A DNA stretch of 57,610 nt, from the NCBI GenBank assembly GCA_945861675.1, contig CAMAVY010000004.1:1-57610 (forward strand). The letters are read 5' to 3'. The position numbers and the translations under genes were made by a program. The DNA comes from Klebsiella pneumoniae. Lineage in GTDB: Bacteria; Pseudomonadota; Gammaproteobacteria; Pseudomonadales; Azotimanducaceae. Positions 35,500 through 45,075 of this stretch are shown here, in pieces (position 1 is the stretch's first letter; every line of letters starts with the position of its first letter). The notes beneath the pieces were generated by a model. It was not told the origin of the DNA and did not search any database. It worked only from the letters and a program-made list of their open reading frames with translations.

Positions 35500-37146
35500 G
35501 TGATCGCGTTGCTCGAAGCGAAGCGCGCAGGTCTGTACACGCGGTCACAGTGGTTGCCCAACGTGGTCGCCGGCGTTGTGGTCGGCGTCATTGCATTGCC
35601 GCTTGCGATGGCGTTTGCAATTGCCTCGGGAGCGCGCCCCGAGCAGGGCATCTACACCGCCATCATCGGTGGCGGCCTGGTCTCGATGTTCGGTGGCAGT
35701 CGGCTGCAGATCGCGGGCCCGACCGGCGCATTCATTGCCATCCTCGCGGGCATTACTGCGAAGTTCGGCATCGACGGGCTGCTGATTGCCACGTTCATGG
35801 CCGGCGCGATGCTGGTGCTGATGGGTTTGACCAAGCTCGGTGGCGTGATCAAGTTCATTCCCACGCCGGTGATTCAAGGCTTCACGGCAGGTATTGGCGT
35901 CATCATTTTTGTTGGCCAGTGGCGCGATTTTCTGGGCTTGCCGGTCATCACGGGCGAACACTTTCACGACAAGCTCTGGCATCTGCTGCTGGCCATGCCG
36001 CAGGTGCACTGGCCAACTGTGGGCGTGGGTGCGTTGAGTCTTGTGCTGGCCATATTCACGCAGCGCATCAGGATGTTTGCGCGCGTACCGGGGCCGTTGG
36101 TCGCAATGGTTGCGGCGACACTGCTGCAATCTGCGCTGCACCTGCCTGGCGTTGCCACCATCGGCAGCGCGTTCGGTGGCATTCCGTTGGGTTTGCCTGC
36201 ATTCAGCCTGCCGGATGTAACGCTGTCGCACGTCATCCCGCTGATCGGTCCGGCGTTCACCATCGCCATGCTTGGGGCCATCGAGTCGCTGCTGTCTGCA
36301 GTCGTGGCAGACGGCATGGCGGGTACCCGTCACGACGCGAATCAGGAACTGATTGGCCAGGGCATCGCCAACATGGCCATGCCGTTGTTCGGCGGCTTTG
36401 CCGCGACCGGCGCAATTGCGCGCACGGCCGCCAACATCCGCAATGGCGCAACCAGCCCGATCGCGGGCATCACCCATGCGCTGACACTGGTCGCCGTGCT
36501 CGTTGTGCTTGCGCCGCTGGCCTCGAGTATTCCGCTGGCTGCGCTGTCCGCGATCCTGTTCGTGGTGGCCTGGAACATGAGCGAACTGCCGCGCGTGGCA
36601 GACATGCTGCGGCGGGCGCCGACCGCCGACCGCGTCATTCTGGCCATCACGTTGCTGCTCACGGTGTTCGCCGATCTGGTGGTGGCAGTGAACATTGGGG
36701 TGGTGCTGGCCGTGCTGCACTTTCTGCGGCGCATGTCGGAGTCTGTCGATACGCAGGAGATGGCGCAGGACGTGCTCGCGAACGAATTGCGCGCAAACGG
36801 CCACAGCGCATTGCCCGAAGGTGTGCTGGTGTACGAGGTCGACGGCCCGCTGTTCTTCGGCGCGATGGCGAACTTCGAGCGCGCCATGCTGATTACGCAT
36901 ACCGAGCCGAAGGTGCTGATCCTGCGCTTGCGCGGCGTGCCGTTCATCGACTTCACGGGCATTGAGGCGCTGTCGAGTGCCATCAAGCATCTGCAGAAGC
37001 GCGGCGTGCGGGTGCTGTTGTGCGAAGCGAATGCGCGGGTGTTCGGGAAGTTGAAGAAGGCGGGGGTGCTCGCCGAACTCCACGCCGGCCACTATGCCGC
37101 CACACTTCCCGAAGCGGTGGCGAACATCGGAGATGGCTCAGCTTGA
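35500..37146 (+). CDS. SulP-family anion transporter with STAS domain
   Basis: GTG 35500 follows GGAGG at 35489-35493 with six bases between, giving 548 residues. About 11 membrane helices begin with LPNVVAGVVVGVIALPLAMAFAIASGARPEQGIYTAIIGG, the SulP signature region, and include QIAGPTGAFIAILAGI and the helix MLGAIESLLSAVVADGM. The C-terminal STAS domain (about 440-540) reads VLVYEVDGPLFFGAMANF and LILRLRGVPFIDFTGIEAL, with a regulatory-type Thr/Ser near DFTG. It would import sulfate, bicarbonate or a dicarboxylate; the substrate cannot be told. The frame is open further upstream only by overlap with the FKBP gene. Confidence 0.92.
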   Translation: MIALLEAKRAGLYTRSQWLPNVVAGVVVGVIALPLAMAFAIASGARPEQGIYTAIIGGGLVSMFGGSRLQIAGPTGAFIAILAGITAKFGIDGLLIATFMAGAMLVLMGLTKLGGVIKFIPTPVIQGFTAGIGVIIFVGQWRDFLGLPVITGEHFHDKLWHLLLAMPQVHWPTVGVGALSLVLAIFTQRIRMFARVPGPLVAMVAATLLQSALHLPGVATIGSAFGGIPLGLPAFSLPDVTLSHVIPLIGPAFTIAMLGAIESLLSAVVADGMAGTRHDANQELIGQGIANMAMPLFGGFAATGAIARTAANIRNGATSPIAGITHALTLVAVLVVLAPLASSIPLAALSAILFVVAWNMSELPRVADMLRRAPTADRVILAITLLLTVFADLVVAVNIGVVLAVLHFLRRMSESVDTQEMAQDVLANELRANGHSALPEGVLVYEVDGPLFFGAMANFERAMLITHTEPKVLILRLRGVPFIDFTGIEALSSAIKHLQKRGVRVLLCEANARVFGKLKKAGVLAELHAGHYAATLPEAVANIGDGSA

Positions 37147-37168
37147 CCGGAACTACAAGACGCAGCCC

Positions 37169-38008
37169 TCAGTTCTCCGTAAGCCGCGCCTGTTGGCGTT
37201 CAAGATTTTCCCTGTGCCGGGCCTCGATCTTCGGCCAGATCTCGTGCACCACCGGCACATCAAGCCCGAACAGATCGCGCAACACGCCGCACAGTTCTTC
37301 CGCTGTCGCCAGCTCGCGGCGGTCGGTGTGCCCGTCGCGCAGCACGCTCAGCGTTTTGCCGCGCAGCTGCAACAGTCGTCCGGGCGCATGGCGCATGCAA
37401 ACGAGGTTCTGCACGAAGGGTGAATCGGGCTCGGTCTGCAGACGGCTGCACGAAGGCGCAAGTTCGCGCGTCAACGCTTCGTCCAGCGAGAAGTCGAACG
37501 ACGGCACCGACCCGCGGACATGGCTGTGCAGGCGCCACCAGTGCCCGCCCAGATCCTCCATGCGCATGTCCAGAAAGCCGTGGGTGAATGCATGGTTGCG
37601 CAATGGCACTGGGGCCAGCGGGCAGTCGCCAAAGCCAACGTCGGCCAGGTACGGCTGGTCGAGGTCCACGCGCAGCACCAGGTGATTGCCGATCTGCGCA
37701 TCGCCCAGAATCGCGCGGGCCACGGCGCCGGCAAGGCGCGTCACCTTGAAACCGATCTGCGTCAGCGCCCAGCCGAATACGCCATTCATCTCATAGCACC
37801 AGCCACCGCGGCGCTGCTCGACGAGTTTTGCGAGTTGCGCATCGATGTCGAAGCCGAGCGTGCGGCCCAGCTGAACATCCAGGTTTTCATAGGGAATGTT
37901 CAGCATGTGGCCGTGCTGTATACGCGTCAGCGTGGGCAGATCCGGCAGCGCGGTACCCGTGAAACCCACACGCGTCAGATAGGCCGCAAGCCTCGGGTCC
38001 TGCGCCAT
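37169..38008 (-). CDS. nat: Arylamine N-acetyltransferase (NAT family)
   Basis: The 279-residue protein has the NAT Cys-His-Asp triad: Cys71 in RRGGWCYEMNG, His109 in GNHLVLRVDL and Asp123 in LADVGFGDCPL. IPYENLDVQLGR is the conserved N-terminal segment. NATs transfer acetyl from acetyl-CoA to arylamines or hydrazines, and related enzymes make amides in secondary metabolism. The ATG lies three bases after the stop of the M20 amidohydrolase, so the two are cotranscribed. The length (about 275) is normal. Confidence 0.93.
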   Translation of the reverse strand: MAQDPRLAAYLTRVGFTGTALPDLPTLTRIQHGHMLNIPYENLDVQLGRTLGFDIDAQLAKLVEQRRGGWCYEMNGVFGWALTQIGFKVTRLAGAVARAILGDAQIGNHLVLRVDLDQPYLADVGFGDCPLAPVPLRNHAFTHGFLDMRMEDLGGHWWRLHSHVRGSVPSFDFSLDEALTRELAPSCSRLQTEPDSPFVQNLVCMRHAPGRLLQLRGKTLSVLRDGHTDRRELATAEELCGVLRDLFGLDVPVVHEIWPKIEARHRENLERQQARLTEN

Positions 38009-38011
38009 GGC

Positions 38012-39241
38012 TCAGGCAAAACCGTTGGCCAGAAAGCGTTCTGCAACACCGGCATACAAAGCAATGCCGTGCGCCATTGCCGACTCGTTCAGCACCATGC
38101 GGTTGGAATGGCAGGGCGCTGCGGTGTGATAGCGCGCGCCTTCGGGCGCGACACCCAAGAACATCATGCAGCCTGGAATGCGGTGCAGCACATAGGCCCA
38201 ATCTTCGGCGCCCATCAGCGGCGATGACATGGTGACGTAGCCTGCGTCACCCAGGATTTCCTTCGCGGCGTGTGCCGCGAGGTCAACCATGCGGCCGTCG
38301 TTCACAGTCACGGCATAGCCTTCGGTCAACGTGACCTCGGCGCGTGCGCCGTGCGCCTCGGCAATCTTCTCGGCCACCTGCGTGATGGCCAGCTTGGCGC
38401 GTTTGCGCGACACCTCCGACAGCGCCCGCAGCGTGCCCAACATCGACACGGTCTCCGGAATCACATTCGATGTGGTGCCGGCTTCGATCTTGGCAATAGT
38501 GAGCACCACGGGCTCGAAGGCGCTGATGCGACGCGTGATGGCGGTTTGCAGCGCAGTCACGATTTCGCAGGCGATCGGCACCGGGTCCAACGCCATGTGC
38601 GGTGCGGAGGCATGCCCGCCTTTACCCCAGACCTTGATGTCGACGGTGTCGGTGGACGCCATGAACGGACCATGGCGCGAGGTGAACACACCGGACTTTG
38701 CATTCGGCGTGATGTGAATGGCGAACGCACCGTCCGGTACAGGTGCTTTGTCGAGCAGGCCGTCTTCGATCATGCGCAACGCGCCGAAGTGGCCTTCTTC
38801 GCCGGGTTGGAACATGAACTTCACGGTGCCCTGCAGGCGATCACGATGGTTGTGCAGCAGACGCACGGCGCCGCTGAGCATTGCGGTGTGTGAGTCGTGG
38901 CCGCAGGCGTGCATGCAGCCGGGTTGCGTGGACGCGAACGGCAGGCCGGTGTCCTCCGGCATGGGTAGCGCATCCATGTCGCCGCGCAGCAGCACGGTAC
39001 GGCCTGGCTTGCCGCGCAATGTCACGATCAGCCCGGAGGTCGATGGCCCATTGTCGATCTCGACGTCGAGCCCCTTGAGGCTGTCTAGCACGGCGGCCGT
39101 CGTCACCGGCAACTGCAGGCCAAGCTCAGGATGCGCGTGGATGCGGCGGCGCAACGCGATCGCATCGCCCAGCAGCGCCTGCGCGCCGGCCAGCCATGGG
39201 CCCGTGAGGGCAGCGGCGGATTGAAGTGTCGTGTCAGTCAT
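38012..39241 (-). CDS. M20-family amidohydrolase (aminoacylase/IAA-amino acid hydrolase-like)
   Basis: From the ATG at 39241 the protein has 409 residues and shows the M20D pattern: RRRIHAHPELGLQ, LRGDMDALPM, HACGHDSHTAML (metal-binding Cys/His/Asp) and MFQPGEEGHFGALRMIEDG with the catalytic Glu pair. SPLMGAEDWAYVL is the C-terminal conserved segment. Such enzymes remove acyl groups from N-acyl amino acids or amides in the cytoplasm. A longer frame upstream is not protein-like. It sits between an alpha/beta hydrolase (28 bases upstream) and the NAT gene (coupled), so the three may act on acylated amines together; that is inference. Confidence 0.92.
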   Translation of the reverse strand: MTDTTLQSAAALTGPWLAGAQALLGDAIALRRRIHAHPELGLQLPVTTAAVLDSLKGLDVEIDNGPSTSGLIVTLRGKPGRTVLLRGDMDALPMPEDTGLPFASTQPGCMHACGHDSHTAMLSGAVRLLHNHRDRLQGTVKFMFQPGEEGHFGALRMIEDGLLDKAPVPDGAFAIHITPNAKSGVFTSRHGPFMASTDTVDIKVWGKGGHASAPHMALDPVPIACEIVTALQTAITRRISAFEPVVLTIAKIEAGTTSNVIPETVSMLGTLRALSEVSRKRAKLAITQVAEKIAEAHGARAEVTLTEGYAVTVNDGRMVDLAAHAAKEILGDAGYVTMSSPLMGAEDWAYVLHRIPGCMMFLGVAPEGARYHTAAPCHSNRMVLNESAMAHGIALYAGVAERFLANGFA

Positions 39242-39269
39242 GGTGCACCTGCGTAAATGTGGGCTGACA

Positions 39270-40094
39270 TCAGCCAGGAAGAAACGAGCGGACGGCCGCG
39301 ACAAAGGCTTCGGGTGCGTCCAGTGGCACCGGGTGGCCGGCGCCGTGCACTTCAAAGTACTCGGCGCCGGGGATGCAACCCACCATGCGCTTCGCGACTT
39401 CGGGCGAGAGCAGGTCGCTCTCACTGCCGCGGATCAGCAGTGTGGGCACACGAATGCCCGCCACCGCGCGCCATCCAGACTCGGCATCCGGCATGCGCAG
39501 GTTGCGCGGGTCGCGCAGTTGCCGGTCGTGGCGCCAGGTCCATCGGCCGTCTTCAAGCTGCATGAGGTTGTTCTCGACGCGATAGCGCAGGTGCGCGTCG
39601 GGCGCGCGCGCGTTCGCCGCACGCTGGTGTGCCACAGCTGCGTCTTTGCTGGCGAACACATCCTGCGCCGCGGCACTGTCGACGATGCGTCCGGAGCCTG
39701 CGGCAATGAGTTCCGGCGCAATGTCCACGATGATCAGGCGCGCAAGCTCGGCGGGCGCTGTGCCGGCGTAGTGGAAGGCGACGACGCCGCCGAGCGACAG
39801 GCCCAGCAAGGTGTAGCTGCGCAGGCCCAACGCGGCGACGAAGGCGCGCAGGTCGGCAATCATCTCGGCCGCGCCAGTGTGGCCCGCAGGTGCCCAGGCC
39901 GATTCGCCGTGGCCGCGCTGGTCGAGTGCCAGCACGCGATAGCGATCGCTCAGTTCTGCGGCGCAATAGTCCCAGCTGCGGGCGTGGCCGGTGTAGCCGT
40001 GCAACAACACCAGCACAGGCGCGTCGGCCGTTGGACCTGGCCAGTCGCGGTAATGGAAACGCAATCCGCGTAGTTCGATGAGTTCGTCTTGCAT
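39270..40094 (-). CDS. Alpha/beta hydrolase
   Basis: The 274-residue protein begins MQDELIELRGLRFHYRDW and has the oxyanion strand VLVLLHGYTGHARSWDY, DQRGHGESAW, the nucleophile elbow LLGLSLGGVVAFHYAG and the late His in EVHGAGHPVPLDAPEAF, with an Asp-type acid near LLIRGSESDLLSPE. This is the standard triad of soluble esterase or MhpC-like hydrolases. The frame extends 55 codons upstream but that part is not protein-like. Its gap to the downstream M20 gene is 28 bases. The substrate is unknown. Confidence 0.88.
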   Translation of the reverse strand: MQDELIELRGLRFHYRDWPGPTADAPVLVLLHGYTGHARSWDYCAAELSDRYRVLALDQRGHGESAWAPAGHTGAAEMIADLRAFVAALGLRSYTLLGLSLGGVVAFHYAGTAPAELARLIIVDIAPELIAAGSGRIVDSAAAQDVFASKDAAVAHQRAANARAPDAHLRYRVENNLMQLEDGRWTWRHDRQLRDPRNLRMPDAESGWRAVAGIRVPTLLIRGSESDLLSPEVAKRMVGCIPGAEYFEVHGAGHPVPLDAPEAFVAAVRSFLPG

Positions 40095-40182
40095 GTTTAC
40101 CTTGAGATCTGTGTGTTGTGTCGTGTGACCTGTGAACAGGTGAGTTCGGAAGAACAGTTGTTCCCGAAAGAACTGCGGCGGT

Positions 40183-43100
40183 CTACCACGTGTCGATGCA
40201 GGGGCGTTTCTTGCCGGCACGCGGCATTGGTTTTGGCGCGGCGCGCAGCGCGCTGGCAATCCAGCGCCGGGAGTCGTAGGGGTCTATCACGTCGTCCAGT
40301 TCGAAGTGCGAGGCGACGTTCACGGCTTTGCCGCGTTCATAGCTGCGCGCCACCATTTCTTCGAAGGTGCGTTTGCGCGCCTCAGGATCTTCGATCGCGG
40401 CCAGTTCGTTGCGATAACCCAGTTTGACCGCGCCTTCCAGACCCATGCCACCGAACTCGCCCGTAGGCCAGGACACCGCGAACAGCGGCGCTTTGAAACT
40501 GCCACCGGCCATGGCTTGTGCGCCCAGGCCATAGCACTTGCGCAACACGATGGTGAAGAACGGCACGGTCAACGATGCACTGGTCACGAACATGCGCGCC
40601 GCGTGACGCACCAGCGCGGTCTTCTCCACTTCCGGGCCGACCATGATGCCGGGGGTGTCGCAGAGAAACAGGATGGGGATGTCGAATGCGTCGCACAGCT
40701 GCATGAAGCGCGCTGCCTTGTCCGCGTTGTCGCTGTCGATGGCGCCGGCGAGATGGTTCGGGTTGTTGGCCACGATGCCAATTGGCCGACCTTCGACGCG
40801 CGCAAAGGCCGTGACCATGCCCAGGCCGAACTGCCGCCGCAGTTCCAGCACGCTGCCGCTGTCGGCCATGGTTTCGATGACCCGGCGCACGTCATACACG
40901 CGCAGCCGTTGCTCGGGAATGATGCTGCGCAGCAGGCGTTGATCGGCGCATTGCCAGTCGCGGATCGCGCCCTGGAAATAACCGAGATACTGCTTCGCCA
41001 CACGCACGGCCTCGGCTTCGTCGGCGACCGCAATGTCCACCACGCCGTTGGTCGTCTGTTCGTGCAGCGGGCCGACTTCCTCGGGTCTGAACACACCCAG
41101 GCCGCCGCCTTCGATCATGGCCGGGCCGCCCATGCCGATGTTCGAGCCTGCTGTGGCAATGACCACGTCGCAGCAACCGAGCAGCGCGGCATTGCCGGCG
41201 AAACAGCGGCCCGAGGTAATGCCGATAAGTGGTACGAGGCCGGACAGTTCGGCGAAATAGGTGAACGCAAGGCAGTCCAGACCGGCAACGCCGCTGCCAT
41301 CGGTATCACCGGGTCGACCACCGCCGCCCTCTGTAAAGAACACCACAGGAAGTTGTGATTTCTCCGCAATCTCGAACATGCGGTCCTTCTTGCGGTGGTT
41401 CTGTCCACCTTGGGTGCCGGCCAGCACCGTGTAGTCGTAGCTCATGACAATGCAGCGGCTGCGATCCTCGTCGAACAGCGCACCGTTCACGTGCCCGATG
41501 CCGCACACCATGCCGTCGCCGGGCGTGCGCTCGATCAGATCCTGCAGTTCGCGACGTCGTCGCTGGCCGGCAATCACCATCGCTCCGTATTCGATCAACG
41601 TGCCGGGGTCGAGCAGATCGTCTACGTTTTCGCGCACCGTGCGCTGCCTGGTCTTGCGTCGTCGGGCGACCGCATCGGGCCTGTTCTCGTCCATGCCATA
41701 GGCATGGCGTTTGATGACTTCCTGCAGGTCGGGGCGGATGTAGTCGATGTCGACCACGGTCTGCAAGGCCTCGCCAGCACCGGCAACTTCCTGCGGCGCG
41801 ATGAACAGCAGCACGTGGCCCTGGAACACCGCATCGCCGACGCCGACTTCAATCTGCCGCACCTCGCCGCTTTCGTTGGCCGTGACCACGTGCTCCATCT
41901 TCATGGCTTCCATCACCAGCACCTGCTGGCCTGCGCGCACGCGGTCGCCAACTTTTACGTCCAGTGTGACGATGGTGCCTTGCAGCGGTGCGGCAATACC
42001 CACTGTGCCGTCGGGGCCCTCGTGGCTAGATGGCTGCGCCAGCGCACGGCTGTCAGCGCTACTGCCGGTCGAACCGTCGTCAAGTGCAGACTTGCCGAGC
42101 GCGAGGACTGCAAGCGGGTCTGCACTGGTTAGGCGTGTGCCGGCGCGGTTGCCTGTGCTCGTGGCGGCGACAGGCACATCGAAGTACAGACGTGGCCCCG
42201 CATCGGCGCCTTGCAGTTCGCCAATGTGTTCTTCGAGGAAACGTGTGTAGACGCGCTGCGCAATCACGTCCGGGTGCGCAAGCAGGTTCGTCAGCAGCGG
42301 AAGATTGGTCTGCACGCCATCGATGTGGCACTCGGCGAGCGCGCGGCGCGCCTTGTGCGCCGCTGCGGCGAAGTCGCCGTTCGGGCTGTGCACGATGAGC
42401 TTGGCCAGCAGTGAATCGAAGCGTGGGCTTGTCGAATAGCCCGCGTAACCGAAGCTGTCGACGCGAATGCCCGGGCCCGCCGGCATGTCGAAGATGCGCA
42501 ACGTACCGCCGCTGGGCAACGCGTTGGCCTGTGCGTCCAACGTTTCCATGTTGATGCGCAGCTGAATGGCGACACCGCGCGGCGGTGGAATCTGCGCCTG
42601 TTCGAGCCCAAGCGACGCAAGACTCGCGCCGCCGGCAATCTGCAACTGCGCCTGTACCAGGTCGATGCCGGTCACGGCTTCGGTCACCGTGTGCTCTACC
42701 TGCAGGCGCGGATTGGCCTCGATGAATGCGAACTGCTCATCGGTGACCAGGAACTCGAACGTGCCCAGGCTGCTGTAACCGGCACTGCGCGCCATGGTGA
42801 GTGCTGCTTCATGCAGTTGCGTGCGGCGGTGCTGCGGCAACGATGTCGCAGGTGCAACCTCGATGATCTTCTGCTGCCGGCGTTGCAGGCTGCACTCGCG
42901 TTCGTGCAGGTGCACGACCTGTGTGCCATCGCCGAGAATCTGCACTTCGATGTGCCGCGCACGCGGCCAGAACTGCTCGACGTATAGATCGCCATTGCCG
43001 AATGCGGCCAGTGCCTCCGACGCGCAACGCGCGTACGCGGCATCAAGTTCGCCCTCGCTGCGGACAATGCGCATCCCGCGACCGCCGCCGCCGGCGATGG

Positions 43101-43587
43101 CTTTCAGCATGACGGCTGCACTGCCGTCGTCGCGTAGCAACGAGGCCATGAAGGCGCGCGCGTTGTCGAGGCTGGTGGCGCCCGCGGTGCCGGGAATGAT
43201 GGGCACGCCGCTACGGCTCGCCAGCGACTTGGCCTGGCCCTTGTCGCCGAAGGTGATGAGTGCGTCGGGCGTTGGGCCGACAAAAACAATGCCGGCTTCC
43301 GCGCAACGCGCGGCGAACGCCGCGTTTTCCGCCAGGAATCCATAGCCGGGATGGATGGCGTCGGCACCGGCAGCCTTTGCCGCAGCAATGATCTGTTCGC
43401 CATCCAGATAGGCCGCCGCGCCCGTGCCGGTGAGCGCCACCGCCTGGTCGGCCTTGCGTACGTGCAGGCAGCGGGCGTCGTCCGCCGAGTACACGGCAAC
43501 CGATTCAATCTGCAGGTCAGCGGCCGCGCGCATGATGCGGATGGCGATCTCGGCGCGATTGGCGACAAGCAGTCGGCGTATGGGCAT
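40183..43587 (-). CDS. Single-chain biotin-dependent acyl-CoA carboxylase
   Basis: All three parts of the enzyme are fused in 1134 residues. Biotin carboxylase is at about 1-450 (LLVANRAEIAIRIMRAAADL, IHPGYGFLAEN, KAIAGGGGRGMR, EANPRLQVEHTVTE). A biotin carrier domain has the EAMKMEH motif with Lys563 as biotin site. A carboxyltransferase of propionyl/acetyl-CoA type follows (about 610-1110; GRPGDTDGSGVAGLDC, GRCFAGNAALLGCCDVVIA, LFLCDTPGIMVGPEVE, GAQAMAGGSFKAPLF). It carboxylates acyl-CoA using ATP and bicarbonate. The architecture is that of single-chain long-chain acyl-CoA carboxylases rather than the usual split alpha/beta enzymes. The ATG at 43587 is preceded by AGGAAAG. It is not adjacent to a fatty-acid gene cluster, so the natural acyl-CoA is unknown. 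Confidence 0.93.
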   Translation of the reverse strand: MPIRRLLVANRAEIAIRIMRAAADLQIESVAVYSADDARCLHVRKADQAVALTGTGAAAYLDGEQIIAAAKAAGADAIHPGYGFLAENAAFAARCAEAGIVFVGPTPDALITFGDKGQAKSLASRSGVPIIPGTAGATSLDNARAFMASLLRDDGSAAVMLKAIAGGGGRGMRIVRSEGELDAAYARCASEALAAFGNGDLYVEQFWPRARHIEVQILGDGTQVVHLHERECSLQRRQQKIIEVAPATSLPQHRRTQLHEAALTMARSAGYSSLGTFEFLVTDEQFAFIEANPRLQVEHTVTEAVTGIDLVQAQLQIAGGASLASLGLEQAQIPPPRGVAIQLRINMETLDAQANALPSGGTLRIFDMPAGPGIRVDSFGYAGYSTSPRFDSLLAKLIVHSPNGDFAAAAHKARRALAECHIDGVQTNLPLLTNLLAHPDVIAQRVYTRFLEEHIGELQGADAGPRLYFDVPVAATSTGNRAGTRLTSADPLAVLALGKSALDDGSTGSSADSRALAQPSSHEGPDGTVGIAAPLQGTIVTLDVKVGDRVRAGQQVLVMEAMKMEHVVTANESGEVRQIEVGVGDAVFQGHVLLFIAPQEVAGAGEALQTVVDIDYIRPDLQEVIKRHAYGMDENRPDAVARRRKTRQRTVRENVDDLLDPGTLIEYGAMVIAGQRRRRELQDLIERTPGDGMVCGIGHVNGALFDEDRSRCIVMSYDYTVLAGTQGGQNHRKKDRMFEIAEKSQLPVVFFTEGGGGRPGDTDGSGVAGLDCLAFTYFAELSGLVPLIGITSGRCFAGNAALLGCCDVVIATAGSNIGMGGPAMIEGGGLGVFRPEEVGPLHEQTTNGVVDIAVADEAEAVRVAKQYLGYFQGAIRDWQCADQRLLRSIIPEQRLRVYDVRRVIETMADSGSVLELRRQFGLGMVTAFARVEGRPIGIVANNPNHLAGAIDSDNADKAARFMQLCDAFDIPILFLCDTPGIMVGPEVEKTALVRHAARMFVTSASLTVPFFTIVLRKCYGLGAQAMAGGSFKAPLFAVSWPTGEFGGMGLEGAVKLGYRNELAAIEDPEARKRTFEEMVARSYERGKAVNVASHFELDDVIDPYDSRRWIASALRAAPKPMPRAGKKRPCIDTW

Positions 43588-43925
43588 GGTGTTCTTTCCT
43601 GATTAAGCGGGCCCTGAAGTAGCAGCGCCTGATGTAACAGGCCCGGCGAACCGGCGGTTCGAGCAGCCTTGCGACCTTCCAGCAGTTCCGCGTTCGCAGC
43701 AAGGCCGAATCGCGGCGGCCGAGCAGCTGTTTGCGGGCCGTGCGCGGCTGTGCAGGGCGCGCCTGCTGTCGAGCGCGCGCTCGTGGGCGCGGGTGCTTGC
43801 GTTGCAAGGTCGCGGTGCGCGCCCGCACACTCGCCGACGATTCCAAGCCGGGGGGATGCGCTCGCAGGCCGCACCCGTCCGCGCGACGCCAGATACACAA
43901 GGTGCCCATTGAGGAAGTGTTGCCG
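43588..43925. other. Intergenic region with no gene seen
   Basis: About 340 bases between the divergent carboxylase (minus) and the sucrase/ferredoxin-like gene (plus). It presumably carries both promoters, but I see no clear -35/-10 pair, terminator, repeat or conserved small ORF. A plus frame is open across it but its codons are Arg/Cys-rich and not protein-like. Confidence 0.6.
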
Positions 43926-44969
43926 ATGAACAGCGACCAGGACAGCGCGGACACACCGTCAGTGCCGGCACAGCACATCAGCCAGGACGCAGCGCTTACC
44001 CAGGACCCTTCGCTTGCCCAGGAAATTGGCGCGCGAAGCTACTGCAGCGCGCTTGCCCATGCAGAGGGCGCGGTGCTGATCGGCACCGCGGACCCGGTCG
44101 ATGTCTGGCTGCTGCTGGAGTACAGCGCGGTGTGGCGGGCGCGTGCGGTGAACGACAACAGCCTGTCGCCGGCCGTGAACGACTGGCTGAAGAATGCCGT
44201 GCCGGCCATTGAGTCGGCGCTCGGCTGCAAGGCGCGCCTGCTCTTCATTCGCCAGACCGCGGCTCTTCCTGGGGCGAAGAAAAATGTGCAGGGTGCGGAA
44301 AAAAAACTGTTCGTCGTTCGCAGCGGTGAGCGTGACGGGGCTGTCAGCGCAGTCGACCTGCCCGACTACGACACGCTACTTGCACTTGACCCGGTGGCGC
44401 TGGCGCGCGGCCCAGCCGAGTCGGCGCGTGAACGGACCCCCGCTGTCGCATTCGATCAGCCGCTTTATCTGGTGTGTACCAATGGTCAGCGTGACCTGTG
44501 CTGTGCGCGCTTTGGTCTGCCTGTGTACGAGCAGTTGGCGCAGCAGTACGGCGGCAGCGTATGGCAGACCACCCATGTGGGCGGGCATCGCTACGCACCG
44601 AATCTGATCTGTCTGCCGGAAGGGGTGGTTTACGGCTTTGCGGACACGGCAGTTGCGCCTGCGCTTGTTCAGGCCACGCGCAACGCTGATCTACAACTTG
44701 AGCATCTACGTGGCCGCAGTTGTTACTCGGCGGTTGGTCAGGTTGCCGAACTCGCCGTGCGCCAACACTTCGGTGAGCTTCGACTGCGCGCGCTGCGCCT
44801 GCTCGGCGAACAGCGGCTCGAGCCGGGTCGGTGGCGATTGAGTTTTGAGGTTGCGGGGCGCGGGCGCATGCAGGTGCAGGTGCGCGAACTGGCGCCGATG
44901 CTGGTACAGGCCAGCTGCGGTGATGCGGGCAGCAAGCAGGTGAATCAATACGCCGCTGAACTCGTGTGA
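43926..44969 (+). CDS. Sucrase/ferredoxin-like (Suc_Fer) family protein
   Basis: The 347-residue protein carries the family motifs: QPLYLVCTNGQRDLCCARFGLPVYEQL, where C-x-x-x-x-x-x-C-C-x-x-x-G resembles a thioredoxin-like [2Fe-2S] ferredoxin site, and TTHVGGHRYAPNLICLPEGVVYGF, a strongly conserved H-x-G-G-H-R-x-A-P-N stretch. It may bind iron-sulfur and act in electron transfer; the family's function is not settled. ATG 43926 has GAGGAAG about 9 bases upstream. It lies alone between the carboxylase and the DsbA-family gene. Confidence 0.8.
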   Translation: MNSDQDSADTPSVPAQHISQDAALTQDPSLAQEIGARSYCSALAHAEGAVLIGTADPVDVWLLLEYSAVWRARAVNDNSLSPAVNDWLKNAVPAIESALGCKARLLFIRQTAALPGAKKNVQGAEKKLFVVRSGERDGAVSAVDLPDYDTLLALDPVALARGPAESARERTPAVAFDQPLYLVCTNGQRDLCCARFGLPVYEQLAQQYGGSVWQTTHVGGHRYAPNLICLPEGVVYGFADTAVAPALVQATRNADLQLEHLRGRSCYSAVGQVAELAVRQHFGELRLRALRLLGEQRLEPGRWRLSFEVAGRGRMQVQVRELAPMLVQASCGDAGSKQVNQYAAELV

Positions 44970-45053
44970 GACCTGCTCGTGTGAGACCTGCAGGCGGCTG
45001 ATTACTGCGGAGCGAATTCCTGGAGTGGAAAAATGAATGCCCGGAACGAAAAA

Positions 45054-45075
45054 GGGCCGGTCAGTTGACCGGCCC
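45054..45075 (-). terminator. Intrinsic terminator overlapping the 13-codon ORF
   Basis: GGGCCGGTCA (45054-45063), two bases GT, and TGACCGGCCC (45066-45075) form a perfect 10-bp stem. On the minus strand it is followed by TTTTT (45053-45049), so it works as a terminator in that direction; on the plus strand no T-tract follows. Confidence 0.85.

Noticed and set aside
35545-37092. A 515-codon minus-strand ORF antisense to SulP
   Set aside because: His/Gln/Arg-rich shadow without a recognisable domain.
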